Source of the DNA: Brachypodium distachyon
Taxonomy: Eukaryota; Streptophyta; Magnoliopsida; Poales; Poaceae
DNA length: 64,000 nucleotides
Direction of reading: 5' to 3'
Assembly (NCBI RefSeq): GCF_000005505.3
Contig: NC_016132.3
Coordinates: 1-64,000, forward strand
Part shown: positions 38,010-51,000 of the stretch, one piece after another
Numbering within the stretch: position 1 is the stretch's first letter
Layout: each line of letters opens with the position of its first letter
The notes under the pieces: model-generated
Seen by the model: the letters and a program-made list of their open reading frames with translations, nothing else
The model's database searches: none
What the model was told of the DNA's origin: nothing
Translations under genes and position numbers: made by a program

Positions 38010-39413
38010 CTAGCAGAGAAGGAGCGAGTCGACGAACAAGTCGTCCCTGGGCTCGTCCTTGGTGTTGGTGAGCATCTCCAGAGTGTAGGGGCCCTGTTGT
38101 CCGTGTCCGGCGGCAGCAGCAGAGGAAGAGGACGTCGTCGGGCGGCCGAGCGGCACGTCGTGGTTGTGCTTGCCCTCGTAGGTGGTGATGACGGCGCGGT
38201 TGTCGTGCGACGCCCGCTCCACATGCTTTCGCACCGGGCAGGCCACCGTGGTGCACTTGTAGTAGCTCCTTGGATTGGGATTGCCCTTGACGACCTTCTG
38301 GCCGTACTTTCTCCACCGGAAGCCGTCGTCCAGTATGTCGATATCGCTCAGCGTCTGTACCACTAGCCTTGGCTCGCGCACCGGCTTGCCGCCGGAGCTG
38401 CCCTCGTTGTCGGCATCCTCCTTCCTGAAAGCAATTATCCACTCTCCAATTAGTCCAACAACACGATGATGAATTAATCGTACGTCGATGATGAATCACA
38501 CTACTTACCAGCGCTTGGCTTGGGGCTCGGCGCCCTGCGACGACCCGTTGTCGGCTTCATCGTCTCCGAACGTGACAGAAGAGTTCTCGGGGGTGACGCC
38601 AGAGTGCTCCTGATCGGCGACGGGTGGAGAGGTGTTATGGCGGCGGGTGGAGAGGGGCTTGGGGTGGTGGTGCGCGCCCTTGTAGACGATCTGCGTGATG
38701 CGTCCGTCGGCGAGGGACCGCTCGACCTTCTTTTTCATGGAGCAGTTGCTGTAGGTACACTTGTAGTAGCTCCTCGGGTTCTCGCTCCCCTTCACCTGCT
38801 TCTGCCCGTACTTTCTCCACTTGTACCCGTCCTCCAGCTGCTTGTTGCTCTTGTTGTTGCTCACTTGTGCCACCTGCTGCTCCTGCACAAGCATACACAT
38901 GCTGTGAGTTACTACTGTCTAGTGTTTATCAAGTGTGTACATACATACATACATACCTTGATGGAAGGGAAAGAATTTGTTTGAGGCGATGAATCTGTGT
39001 GTTTGTTGACGGCTTGGAAGGAGAAGTCACCGCTGCCTCGGCTGTCCTGATCTTGCTGAGAGGCCTTCCAGTGCGCCGGGATCGCACCGGTTGTGGGGGA
39101 CGCCAAAATCTGATGAGCAAGGAATAACCGAAATCAGCTAACAACAATTGCAGAGCAGCAAGAGGAGAATAGAAGGGAGGGAAGACTGACTGACATTGGA
39201 GTAGTTGAGGAGGACGGGGGAGTCGAGCAGGTCGGCGGGGCTGAGGCCCGGAGGTATGGAGAAGTAAGAGAAGGACGAGGGCGAGATGGGCAGGCTGGGC
39301 GGCTGCGAGGACTTGAACTTGGGCATCGGCGTCGAGCCGGAGAGCAGGTCAGTGAAGGAGGTGGTGAAGGTGAACCCGGCGGCGTGGTCCAAGCTCCCTG
39401 TGGAAGATGCCAT
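38010..39413 (-). CDS. WRKY53: Group I WRKY transcription factor, WRKY53 type
   Basis: Four minus-strand exons (39195-39413, 38957-39109, 38509-38882, 38010-38424) give 386 residues. Two WRKYGQK heptads lie at about 146-152 and 286-292, each followed by a C-X4-C-X23-H-X-H finger, so this is group I. The N-terminus [17 protein letters not shown], the Ser-Pro cluster ([19 protein letters not shown]), [12 protein letters not shown] and the end SLLLC match rice WRKY53, from memory of that protein. The Ser-Pro cluster is where MAP kinases act on such factors during defence signalling. It binds W-boxes (TTGACC/T); three lie upstream on the gene's own strand. The protein is complete; the last exon is cut by the tandem duplication only in the extra copy at 30625. 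Confidence 0.93.
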
Positions 39414-39676
39414 GGCGAAAAGGATATCTGGCTGATCGAAAGAGGTGTGGAGAGAGGGAGGACAGGAGTGGTTGCTCGGTGGCGCCTTCTTAAGTAGCTG
39501 CTGCTTGTAGTGGCTCTAGTGCTGCTGGGCGCCAACCAACAAGCGTGATCGTTAAGTATTGAAAGTAAGTTTATCGTCAGCGGTGACGTGGTGGACAGAA
39601 AGGTGTCCGTGGAATTAGACCAAATGTGAAGGTGGTGGTATTGGGGTGCTTCCGCGAAAGGGGACTGGGGTTTTGG

Positions 39677-40276
39677 GGTCAAAGCTCGTGCGGGCGGCTG
39701 AAAGGAGTTTCCGGGAGGTCCCATCGGATAAGGTAACGGCAATTGCTACAGACGACGAGCAGTAGCAGGATGGATGGAGATACTCACGTCGGAGCCGATG
39801 GTGATGGCAGTGGCCGGCGGGGATCTGGTTGGTGTTAATGGCGTCTCGAGTACATGTAAGCAAGCAAACTGACGCGGCCTGGAGGGTGGAGGGTGACTGC
39901 CTCTGTCTAGCTGCGCTTGGTCAGTACAATTTCCTGCTCTGCTCCCCTGTACCGTCAACTCTCGATCGGCAGCCAGTCCGTGATGTTGCACCGCAGACCA
40001 AGCTCACAGACTTCTTTCGTTCTTGAACGTGGAGTCGTTGTGGTGTCCCCGTACTAACATTTGATTGTTACGACCGCTCATCATGCCGCTAATTCCTTGC
40101 TTACAAACAAACACACACCTAATCTGGCGCATACTTGGTCTTAAGACCGTGCACCGACATTCTCTTTCCCTTGCTCTGCTGTGAAAGGGTTGACATCACA
40201 TCCTGCTGCTGCTTATTCACACCACATCCTGAAAGTCAAATCCAGTCGTGCTAGCGACAACCCTCTGTTAAGTCAA
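39677..40276 (-). promoter_or_regulatory. W-box group between WRKY53 and the GT43 gene
   Basis: On the WRKY53 strand, TTGACC at 39677-39682 and TTGACT at 40234-40239 and 40271-40276 match the WRKY-binding W-box. Self-regulation is common for defence WRKY genes and is inferred here. The two distal sites are nearer the divergent GT43 gene (ATG at 40473) and could serve it instead. Six-base matches are frequent by chance. Confidence 0.4.
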
Positions 40277-40472
40277 CTGGCACCAGCAAGCACCGCATTT
40301 CTCCGCTCCATGTATTAAAACTGAGATCGGAGTCTCCTCCGTTCAGACAGATTCAGTTCAATCAGGACGGGACCTCCAACTTCTCATCCTTGCTTCTTCT
40401 ATCTGAACAAGTTCAGGAGAGCAGCACAGCAGGGAGGAACTCAGGAACCAAGTAGCAATTCAATTGACGAGG

Positions 40473-41684
40473 ATGGATTCGGCGGAGAGATCCAAGAAGA
40501 GAATGCAGCTATGGCGGAAGGGCAAAGCCGCCGTCGTCCAGCTCGCCATCTGCTTCGCCATCGGCGCCCTCGCGCCACTTGCCGGCACCAGCAGCCAGTC
40601 GGTAGCCATTCTCCGCGCTTCATTTCTTCCATCTCTCAATGTTCAGCACGCGCCTGCCGTCCCTGACCTGGGCCTCCTGCTGATCGTCACCGTCACGCGT
40701 CCAGACAACGACGGTGACGGCATGTCGCAGGAGGCGGCGCTGACGAGGCTGGGCCACACGCTGCGGCACGTCGAGCCGCCAATGATATGGATCGTGGTCG
40801 GAGCCAAGAACAGGTCGGCAAGCGCCGTCCAGGTGCTGCGTGGCACTGGCGTCACCTTCCGGCATCTCACCTATGCCATCGAGAACGCCACCGGTGCCGG
40901 CGATGATGAGGGCCGACAGAGGAACGTGGCCCTGAGCCACATCGAGCGGCACCGGCTGAACGGCGTCATCCACTTCGCCAGGGCTTCCGGCGTGTACGAT
41001 CTCCGCTTCTTTCAGCAGCTCAGGCAGACTCGGTGCGTTCCTTCTCCCCTTCTCCTGCAGCTTTGCTACACTTCTCATCCGCAATCAAAATAACATCTCG
41101 TGTCCAATCAATCCTTGATCCAGAGGCATTGCAGCATGGCCAACAGCAGCCGTGTCATCAGCAGACCAGAGAGTGACAATGCAAGGACCAACCTGTGACT
41201 CATCACGGATCACAGGCTGGTACTCAAAAGACTCGAGCTCCAACGACACACAGGCACCACCACCTGTGTCTGCACAAGATGCAAGTGCAGTCCACAACAG
41301 CTCTGGTATATCTCCTGAAATACACTTCTCTGGGCTTGGGTTCAGGAGCTCAATACTCTGGGAATCGGAAAGGCTCATCAACAAGAACAACTCATCAGGA
41401 GAGCAAACTCAGGTTTGTCAATTGAGCCAAGCCCCAGTGGTCTCTAGTAGTAATCTGATAACTTGCCTGATCATGGTTTTTTATCTCAGGATTTCATCCA
41501 GTTTGTACGACAAATGGCAGTCGGTGATGGAGAAACACAGAAGGGCATCCCTTCCCATTGCTCCGAATCTCAGATAATGCTTTGGCACCTTGATATGCCA
41601 AGGTACACTCCACAAGTTGAAGAACAGGACACTCAAAAGACGCGAAGTCCAGTGGAGAAAGACGAAGATGACTATATGACATGA
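40473..41684 (+). CDS. GT43 glycosyltransferase (IRX9/IRX14-like, xylan synthesis family)
   Basis: Three exons (40473-41032, 41124-41412, 41490-41684) give 347 residues of a type II Golgi protein. The short cytosolic N-terminus is basic (KKRMQLWRKGK) and a membrane segment VVQLAICFAIGALAPLAG lies at about 21-38. The GT43 domain has LLLIVTVTRP, LGHTLRHVEPPMIWIVVG, RNVALSHIERHRLNGVIHFA, WPTAAVSSADQRV, GPTC, ITGWYSKDSS, SPEIHFSGLGFRSSILW and IMLWHLDMPRYTP. The acidic DxD-type site expected after the HRL.G stretch reads HFARASG, so metal/donor binding may be lost, as in IRX9-type members thought to be structural partners in xylan synthase. Slightly short for the family. A decayed copy of its exon 2 is at 55759-55981. 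Confidence 0.87.
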
Positions 41685-41982
41685 TTATTGCAAGCTAGAA
41701 GAACCATGTGGCTGTATAGCTATCACAATAGAATAGACAGATGGACAAATATCATGTGCAACTCAACACAGGGCAACTTCATGTATATAGGTTATTCCAG
41801 AACCAGCATAACCGGGTCTTCAAGTGTCAAATAGTAAAAGGACCAGCTGTGCCGAAGATGGTCCAATGTTCGTTGTCCAGAGATTGTAGTAACCCATCAA
41901 TGTTTTTGTCTGCCTTCCAACTGCTGAGTCCGGAAGTACAAAACATTATCTTCATTGGAAGAGCACATTTTGCTTTATACAA

Positions 41983-43904
41983 TCAAAAGGCTGAACCACC
42001 TCCTTTTGTTTTCCCAAGCAAAACATCTTTTGCCTCGTTGATCTTCGAAGCAAGGTAATGGCTTCCCCCCGCATCCGGATGATTGGCAACCATGACCCTC
42101 TTATGTGCCTCTTTTATTTTATCAGGATGGACGTTTTCTCTGATGAATCAAAAGAAAACAGGGTAACTTAACAATGGCAGGACATAAAGCATGTCTTAAA
42201 TTGTAAATTTATCAATTAAATCACAAATAAACGGCATGTATTTAAATGCCAGAATGAACAACCTGGTATGTCAAGATGCACTCAAATTTAGATGCACAAA
42301 TCCAAAAATAGATTCTTCTAAATGTTGTAATAATAAGTACATATGCACCAGGCAGAAAGAAGGAAAAAAATGTGTCAAGATTGGACAACTCTTTTTTGTC
42401 AGGTTGAGTTCAAGATAGGCTATATCATTCCAAGGAAGAGCTTATTTTGCCAGGGGGAAAAATTATTTGCGGCTGCATTTAACTGACCTTGCCAGTAAAA
42501 TCACAAACAGAAACACAATATATATAAGATGGAGATGGCACACGTGATTCCAGCATAAGATGGAAGTTCTATCCTTTATATAAGCATCTAGCTCCAAGCC
42601 TCGTTTGGATGGGTTCAGAATGGGTGGATCCTAGCCCAATCCTCGCAGAGGAGAAGTTCCCTTTGCCTTATTTGCAAGGTGTTCAGTTGAAAACTATTAA
42701 CTTGAAACCTACACTATGTGTAGTATATTTACTTTGTAAAGTGCACCTATCAATCTGCATTTGAGTATGCTAGTGGTTAGCGTGGACAGAGTATGGACTA
42801 CAAGACTACATTTTATTATGCACTGGAAATATTACCACATGATATTCCATAATGTGAAATGTACGTTGTACGTACTTCCAGGAAAGAAAGGAAGTTGGGA
42901 CAACTAACTGCCAACTATTATGATCAGCTATCTGAGCAGACTTCCAGAAAGCATAATTGTTGCAGGGAACAGGAAGGGAAGCTAATGATGACTGATCTAT
43001 TGTTGTGCTACGCAAATTCTTTTGTTCAACCATTGAAATCCATAAACCCAAGTAGTGTGCTTGTGCTGTGCAGAACTCAACAATTTCAGTGGCATAGATG
43101 GAGCTAGACTGCTAGAGATGAATAAATGTATGCCAAAAGAAGCATAAAGAATATATTGTTGTGCTATCAGAATTATGTTTTTATATAGCATGCACCTGAC
43201 ACCAAGGATGAGGCCAGCTTCCCTCCGGGTCATTGTAGCTTGAAAGCCACCTTCATAGAATTTACGCATTCTTGGAACTATAGGCCTTGCCTTGTAAGCT
43301 TGCCAAGCCTGGATGCTATATCTGCCAGCTAGAGCAGCTGCTGCGACCGCGAGCCCAGCTATGAGTGGCGTGGCCTGCAGAGATATTGAATAAAAGTAAA
43401 CAAGAAGCAGCGAATGGAGACAACAGGAAATTAAAAGTCCAAACACCATTTCGTCCCAAAATCATCACACAGGCTCAGGTGGCAAACCTCTTGTGAATAG
43501 AAAATTGTGATTTATACTAACCTGATGCCATTGTGGCAATCTATTGAAAGCTAGTTGCCGTCTTACAGCGGGCAGAAACTACCAATCTACAGTACCGTTC
43601 AGACGAAATGACCAAATAAACAGGTAAGGATAAAGTTAACTGCCGTGAAATGCAGAACAATTTATCTAATCGTTCCTAGTTTTAGCCTGACAACCAAAAA
43701 AAGGGTCCCCGTGAGCCCTAGGCACAGTAGCATCGATATGCTGTGAAAATACTAAGGAATTTAACTGCAGCCTATTACCTATGGGTCAAAATTTCTCATC
43801 GCTTTTAGAAAATAATCCATCCAATCTGATCAGGAACATGCGCACAACCATAAAACCTATCCAGGAAATGCTTGAGGTTGGCGTGTTTCAGTGGAGCTCA
43901 CCAT
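41983..43904 (-). CDS. TIM14: TIM14 (PAM18), J-protein of the mitochondrial import motor
   Basis: Minus-strand coding exons 43902-43904 (just the ATG), 43196-43374 and 41983-42139 give 112 residues. The N-terminal membrane span is [20 protein letters not shown], then [31 protein letters not shown], and the J-domain remnant with HPD at about 81-83 ([21 protein letters not shown]). The HPD motif stimulates the ATPase of matrix Hsp70 at the TIM23 channel. Length and all key residues are normal. The first intron directly follows the initiator codon, and the second is about 1.06 kb. Start sites of this gene and CNR8 diverge across about 480 bases. Confidence 0.93.
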
Positions 43905-44388
43905 CTCCACGGCCAGTAAATCCGGCGACTGGTTGCAGGCGGGAGCGCGACCAGTGAGTGGACGGGGCTAGGGCAGCAGAGATCGCCGGAGAGGAGGCCG
44001 GCGTCGGCGGCGCAGTACCGTGGTGGAGGCTCTGGAAGCTTCGCGGCGGAAATGGGTCATGGAATCCTACTTGGGCTGGGCCTTGCTGACGCCTGCGAAT
44101 GGAACCGAGAAGGGAAATGGTTGGGGCCCAGTTGTCACTGACAAAGCGATCAAAATACGCCTTTCTGAACAAAACGGGTTCCAGAAGGAACGTGTCTCTC
44201 TGTCTTACCACTTACCAGCGAAGGAAGCCACGCCATCGTCGTCGTCCTCCACGCGCTTCCTCCGCCCTATTTTACCCGCTCCAGCTCCGCCCCTCCGCCA
44301 AAAGTCTCCTCCTCCACGATCCCCTCCCTCTGCCTCGCCCTCGCTCGCGTTAGCCAGAAGAAGCAGCATTCCTCGCCTCTCTCTCGCC
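43905..44388. promoter_or_regulatory. Divergent promoter region TIM14 / CNR8
   Basis: A 484-base GC-rich gap between divergent housekeeping genes. Individual elements were not assigned. Confidence 0.5.
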
Positions 44389-46412
44389 ATGGGCGCGACC
44401 CAAGTCGACCACGAGGAGGCCAGCCCCCTCCTGGCCCCGTCCGCCGACGAAAAGCTGCCGACGGAGGCCACCAAGGGCTGCGCCGACGGGGTCCCGGTCG
44501 TCATGGGAGAGCCGGTCTCCGGCCCCGCCGTGCCGCGGGAGAGCTGGGACTCGGGGATCCTCTCCTGCCTCGGCCGCAACGACGACTTCTGCAGCAGCGA
44601 CCTCGAAGTGTGTACGTGCCCCCCTCGTTTGCCCCCCAGATCTCTCGGTTTAGGGTTTGGCTTCGTGGTTGGGCAGAGGAACACGTGCTTGCTCTGCTTC
44701 TGTCCAGCTCGATTTTGGCGGATTGCTTAGGATTTTCACTGACTTTAGCTAAGAGATCCCTGGGGGCTGGTTGGGGTGTCCAAGACTGTTATCTGATTGT
44801 CATAACATCTGTTATCTGTCCAGTTCGCTTCTTGTTTTGTAATTCTTAATAGGAGTTAGTAGGATGGTAGGGCAGGGCAACATTAATATAAGAATTGACT
44901 TGCTCAGAACTAATATCTGTTGCCAAATGCTTTACTTATCGATGCCGAGTTTAGGATCGTGACTCCTGGAGGCCTTGAAAGTACGAATTTGCACACATAT
45001 TTCATGATAAGCCCTCAGTGACATTTGTAGGTTGCAAATTGCTTCTTGGGAGGCACCCTTAGCACTAAGTTATGTGCATCACTTGAAGATTAAGCTACAT
45101 TTCCCTCACTGTAATGAACTCTGTGTAATGTTTTCACAACTTGCAAATTACTGTAGGCTGCCTCTGATTTGGTATTCTTTAAATGGCAGTAGAAAGGTTT
45201 TATACAAGGTACATTGTTTTACTTTCAGTTTTAATTATGGTTCTTTCCATTATCAGCCAGCACTGTTCTAGTGTGGTATGCTAATTTTTCTATCTAATAC
45301 ATGCGTATGGACCCTTCTGTCTAGGCCCTAGGGTCCATTTTCCTTCAAACAAGTTACTGGTAGTCTGCAAGAGCTGAATTGTCTCTTCCAAAAATGACAA
45401 TGCTGTCCTGACTAACCAAATGCCAACTAACTTGTGGTTGTTCGTTGTAATACGAACTAATACATGCATCTGGACCCTTCTGTCTAGGCCCTAAGGTCCA
45501 TTTTCCTTCAAACAAGTTACTGGTAGTCTGGCAGAGCTGAATTGTCTCTTCAAAAAATGACAATGCTGTCCTAACTAACCAAATGCCAACTAACTTGTGG
45601 TTGTTCATTGTAATGCGAAATATTTACCGTAGCAATCCTTTTGATTGCTTTTTGTTAATTTGGAAATTAACAAATAACTAACTGAATGGTGTTTGGATAT
45701 TTTCAGGTCTTCTCGGAAGTGTGGCACCATGTGTGCTGTATGGTAGCAATGTTGAGAGGCTTGCAGCAGCACCGGGAACTTTTGCAAACAGCTGCTTGCC
45801 TTACACTGGCCTCTATATGCTTGGAAACTCTCTCTTTGGGTGGAACTGCCTAGCCCCATGGTTTTCTCATCCCACTCGTACAGCTATTCGTCGAAGATAC
45901 AATCTCGAGGCAAGTTTTCTCAATCTGCTCATTTTTATGGTTCCAAAAGATCTTCTCAGTTTGCAGTGAGAAGATATATCTATTTTTAGTTGTCACTCAC
46001 TATGAAGCAGGATGCTGGGCCAAGGCTTACATACTTATCTCGAGTTCTTAGATTATTCACACAAATTTCTTAGATAGAACTTCTGCCATATGTGCTTCAG
46101 TCCTATCCCACTGTGAAGCTGTCGCAAGTGATGTGCTGACATGATTACGCTGCATGTTTTGTCTTCCAGGGTAGCTTCGAGGCTTTCACTAGGCAATGTG
46201 GGTGCTGCCGTGGCCTCGCTGAGGACGAGGAGAGGCGTGAACACCTGGAGGTCGTCTGCGACCTAGCAACACACTACATGTGTCACCCTTGTGCCCTCTG
46301 CCAGGAGGGGCGCGAGCTGCGCCGCAGGGTCCCCCACCCTGGCTTCAACAACGGGCGCTCCGTCTTGGTTATGATGCCACCCATGGAGCAGAACATGGCT
46401 CGTGGCATGTGA
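44389..46412 (+). CDS. CNR8: Cell number regulator 8 (PLAC8/FW2.2 family)
   Basis: Three exons (44389-44611, 45707-45909, 46170-46412) give 222 residues. Motifs: EEASPLL near the start, GVPVVMGEPVSG, GILSCLGRND.FCSSDLEVC, then the PLAC8 core CLLGSVAPCVLYGSN, ANSCLPYTGLYMLGNSLFGW and HPCALCQEGRELRRR, ending in MMPPMEQ. The family includes fruit-size and organ-size regulators (fw2.2, maize CNR1) and metal transport proteins. This sequence matches the CNR8 branch as I know it from maize. Intron 2 starts with GC (GAG|GCAAGT at 45910) instead of GT and ends CCAG, an accepted minor splice type. Intron 1 holds a 163-base tandem repeat. Confidence 0.9.
45299..45620. repeat. 163-bp tandem duplication in CNR8 intron 1
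   Basis: Units start at 45299 and 45462 (ACATGC...GGACCCTTCTGTCTAGGCCC), with a few base differences such as CTAGGG/CTAAGG. It is confined to the intron and far from the splice sites. Confidence 0.93.
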
Positions 46413-48013
46413 GCTGTTCCAGCTCCTTCCCTGCCCTGGCTGGTCTTCTGCCCTTGATGTTCTGCTTCCTCAGATCTTCACCTCGTCGTCAGTATATACA
46501 AATATGTGATGTGAACATGCCCTGCCGTGCAATGCAACTCCCGCTTGTTATCTTCTGGGAGTTCTTGTTGAACATTCCAAATGTGTGTACTCGTTGCCTA
46601 CTGCTGTGTCTTGTATGGATTCTGAACTGCAATATATCACTTGTCTGCTTGTTGTGTATATAGATTATCTCTGAATTGCAAATGTCAGAGTGTTATTTTC
46701 AGTGATATCCTGGACCTTATTATTGTGTTTTACCACTACATGTTTGCTGATCTACGATTCCGACTTCCGAGAGCTAGTTCGGATGCCACAATTTGCAATT
46801 CAATTCTACCAATAACGAAGATGAAAACCAGTTGGAGAAGAAGCCAGTACAGACGTACAGCAATTTAAATTCATATTTTGGCGAAATTCGACAACGCTGG
46901 GCCACGAAACAGAGTTGGGCCCAATGTTGTGGCCCGTGGGCAATAAGCCGGCCCGCACTAGCAGCAAGATAAATATAAGAGCATCCCTCGCCAGAGCATC
47001 CCTCGCCAGTATATTTGAAATGCTTATAATTGAAATAAAAACATTTCATTCTATTCGTATTAAATTATTTAAGTAAATTGGAGTATAATATTATATTTAA
47101 ATCTTCCAGCTGATTTGAAATCAAACATTGTAATTCATACATCATATAGAAACTCGAGATAAGGACCTAGCGATCATATTTTTTATCCATACACGATAAG
47201 AAAAAACCATTGCCTCCCTCTACTCTCCCAGTCTCACTCTACCTCTACTTCTCAACTCCCAAGAAAACAACTCCCGATTCTCCCCCCCCCCCTCCATTCT
47301 CCAACAAATAGAACCGCCACCCCCCGCGCCTCTCCCCAGCTCCGCCGTCCCCTGCACCTCTCCCAAGCGCCTTCCCCAGCTCCGCCGCCCCCCTGCGCCC
47401 CTCCCCAATGCCCTGCCCAGCGCAGCCGTCTCCTCCCCTGCCTAGAGCCGCACCCTGCGTCCCTGCCCAGCACCAACACCTGCGCCGCCGCCGTCTACTC
47501 CCTGCCAAGCGCTGCCCTATATTCTGCCCATCCCTTTCTCCATCCCCGACGACCCCTCCCTCTCTCCATCCCTGACGACGTCCAAGATCCGGGTGCGCTG
47601 CATCTCCCGCTCCCCTTTCGTCCAAGGGCCGCGGCGCAGAGGGAGGCGGGGAGATGACGGAGGGAGGCACGTTCGCGTGGAGAGTACCTTCGGGAGAAGA
47701 TTTCGGCGGAACGAAACCTTCCGATCGGGTGGTTGATGGATGGGGATTCTCCATCGTGCTCCTCACTTTGGGGGATCCCGAAGGCAATATAGCGAACGAC
47801 TAGATTCAGGAAATGAGATGGGCAAGCTGTTGGACCTCTTATTTTGATCAAATTCCTCAAATTTAACTATGGGGATTGGATACGGAAGCTCCTGGAGATG
47901 GTCTAACCGAGCAATCTCGAGCTGGGCCCACTCTACGGTCTTGCTTACTCGGTCTTCTCCCCGTCCCGTCCCGTTTGGTTCCAACCATCGCCGAGCTCCC
48001 GCCGCCGTAAAAG
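46413..48013. other. Intergenic, with pyrimidine-rich block
   Basis: From 47.2 to 47.6 kb the plus strand is C/T-rich low-complexity sequence that creates long but non-conserved frames on the minus strand. At 46980-47008 the 15-base phrase AGCATCCCTCGCCAG is doubled. GCTCCTGGAGATGGTCTAA (47889-47907) resembles a MITE terminus, so an element may span about 46.98-47.91 kb. This is weakly supported. Confidence 0.35.
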
Positions 48014-51000
48014 ATGGCCGACGGCAACACCCCGGCCTCGCCGCCTCCCGCTTCTCCGCTCCAGAGGCACCGCTACGCCATCAAGTCCTCAGGTCCGCTC
48101 CCTCCCTCCCCGCCTCACGCCCAGTTCCTCGGCTCCTCTTTGCTCACCTCGCCGTGGCTCCGCCGCCGGTGGCGGAAGTCCCCGATACTCTCTTAAGTAA
48201 ACCAGGAAGTATACTTGCTTGCTGGGGTTATTAGCGACGAGCGCGAACTATTTCTCGCCTTCTCCCGTCTCTCTGCCATGGAAGATCGAGCTGGTTAGGA
48301 AGTTAAAGAGTAAGCGGATAGTGGCTTATCTTGCCTAGCAGCAACCTTTGGTTGTGTAGAATCACTTGAGTTATTCATAACTTGCTAATAGTGAGAAAGT
48401 TAGTGTGGGATTGCCAACAATTTGACACGTAGTGAATTGTGACTGAAACCTAGGTTGCCTGAAATGCATTTCTGCAAGTTAGATGACCTATTTTATGAGT
48501 TGAACTAGTCATAGGAGTGGAATGTTATCTCAGTTCCATTCGAGTGTCATTACGTCTGCTGCCTGTAGAAATTTCCCTCAAGTTTACTAGTGTCTTAACT
48601 TTTAAGTTTACACGAGCGCTTAAATCTTATTGTGTGTGTTTTGTACCAAACTACCATGAAGTGCCATCTGGTGTAAATCATAGGGTTAGTTCTTTTCCAT
48701 CATAAACTAATTGCTGGTGGCAAAAATAAAATACTGAACACACTTGTAGGGGAGCTTGCTGCTAGACTGTTGGTTATTATAGGCGTTAATTGGTTGGAAA
48801 TCTGGTTGCAGTGCACAATACCGCAGCTAGCCGGAGGCGGGAACAGGCTATCGCAATAGGGAAGGAAAGAAGGGAAGCCTTGATCCGTGCAAAGCGCGTG
48901 TGCCGCACCCCGCTTTCTGGTAGCGATGATGCTGGCATTGAGGAGGATGATATGGTTGTTGATAAGGAGAAAGAAGGTCTTGAAGCAAGAACTGCTCAAG
49001 CTGTTGAAGAATTGAAATCAGCTTTGTCAAGCCAGTATGTGCCTTCCTTGGAATCTCCTCATGTGCTAGTACAAGTCCTTCCTTGACACGTTATTTAGTT
49101 GTACCTTGCATATTATAGACCTACCTGTTTTCTTCTTATGGAATCCAAACAAACCCACTGCCTATGACTACCTGATAGGTTCGTAGTTCTTTTCCTGTAT
49201 ACCAATTACCGGAGATCAAATTCTTCATGTAATGTTTGCTTGTGGTGCATATGGAGAAGAATTTGCATTATTTCTTACACGCCCCATTTTATTGGACTCG
49301 AAAAATGTATGCTGCTATCTTATGAGTTATGATTCACATGCATAAACCAAATTTGACCTTAGTTTGTTGGGTATTCTATTTTATCTTTTATGTACCTGGC
49401 TTAGTGTGATTACTGTGATTCCACTCTGAAGATACACGTCAATAAGTTGTAAGGTTTGATTTAAACACTAGTAACTTTTATTTATGGAGTAGTGTATTCT
49501 GCAACCATTTGATGCTTCATAGGGGGAAAGGGGCCCAGAAGAAGAAGACAGAGGTGCTTCGTGCTTTGAGACGCTTGCTGTCACAGTCTGAAGTACCTCC
49601 AATTGAAGCAGCAATTAAAGCTGGAGCAGTTCCTCTTTTGGTACAATATCTGTCTTTCGGATCTTCAGATGAACAGGTTGATCATTTTGCATTGGAAAAA
49701 AGAGAGTCCAGCTTTCTAGTTTACCTGAAAAATAACTTCCATGTTATCTATTTGCTGTTATACAGTTATATGTGTCCAATCTTCGCATTGGATTTGTTTT
49801 TTTACACTCATTTCAACAGTTTGTCTTATGGAGATTGTTGATGCTTTTATTGCAGTTGCTAGAGGCCGCTTGGTGCCTTACAAACATAGCAGCTGGGGAA
49901 CCAGAAGAAACAAAATCGTTGCTGCCCGCATTACCATTGCTTGTTGCTCACCTTGGTGGTTCGGTTTCTCCCTTGTTGAGGAGTATATAATTTTCTTTTC
50001 ATCCCATTAGGAATATATTAATCTCTGGTCCTCTGTAATGCACATTTATCATGAACGTTGGGTAGGTACTAGGTAGACATTTGATTGCAGTTCGGTTGGA
50101 AATTGGAGCTTTGATTACATTAAAAAAGTTCCCCATTCTATTTTGGTAGAAAAGAGCTCCACACTTGTTGCTGAGCAATGTGCGTGGGCCATTGGCAATG
50201 TTGCTGGTGAAGGAGCAGATCTGAGAAGCACATTACTCGCACAGGGTGCTTTGTGGCCTCTTGCCCGCTTAATGCTGTCAAGCAAGGGTTCGGCAGCAAG
50301 AACTGCTGCATGGGCATTGTCAAATCTCATCAAGGTTACATCTCTTACTTTTGACTGTATGAGTCTCAAGTTTCTTCTGTCAAGTTAAATAGTTATGTCT
50401 CTCCCAGAGCTTATCTAGGAATTATGAATCCTTAAGCGTAAGCTTAAAGTGAGTCTATTTAGGAGCTCCTAGTGCTTAAGCGTAAGATTGAAGTGGCTAT
50501 TGACCAAGCATCATTTTACTAAGATCTATGTTTCTCTTATGACCTAGGGGCCTGATCCCAAGGCTGTGAATGAGCTTATTGGCATCGAGGGTGTGCTAAA
50601 TGCGATCGTACAGAACTTGGAAAAGGCGTATGTCTCTTAACAGACATCTTTGTATTTTGCATTGAATTTCAATTAATTATTTTACTCTCCGTTTGGTTGG
50701 TTTTCTAAGATTCAAGGAGACCTATCCTTGTCCTGTTGTTAACTTATTACTCGTTACAACTGGTTCCAGTTATTTATTCTGGTTCTTACAGTTCCATGAA
50801 GAATATTGTTCAGATTCACTGACCTGTGCTCTGTAACTGGCCTTCACTATATGATCGTAATATAGGCTTGTAGAAGCAGTACTTCCTTTCAACCTCCTCA
50901 TTTATTAGTAAATTAGTATCATGTGCCAAGTTGTATTTGCTGGACACTTGCTACTATTTTCCTTGTGCAGTTGCTCCAGTCCTGGTTATATTTTCTAGGT

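Noticed and set aside
47245..47787. 180-residue minus-strand Gly/Arg-rich frame
   Set aside because: It lies in a C/T-rich low-complexity block, has no recognisable domain, and composition alone explains the lack of stops.
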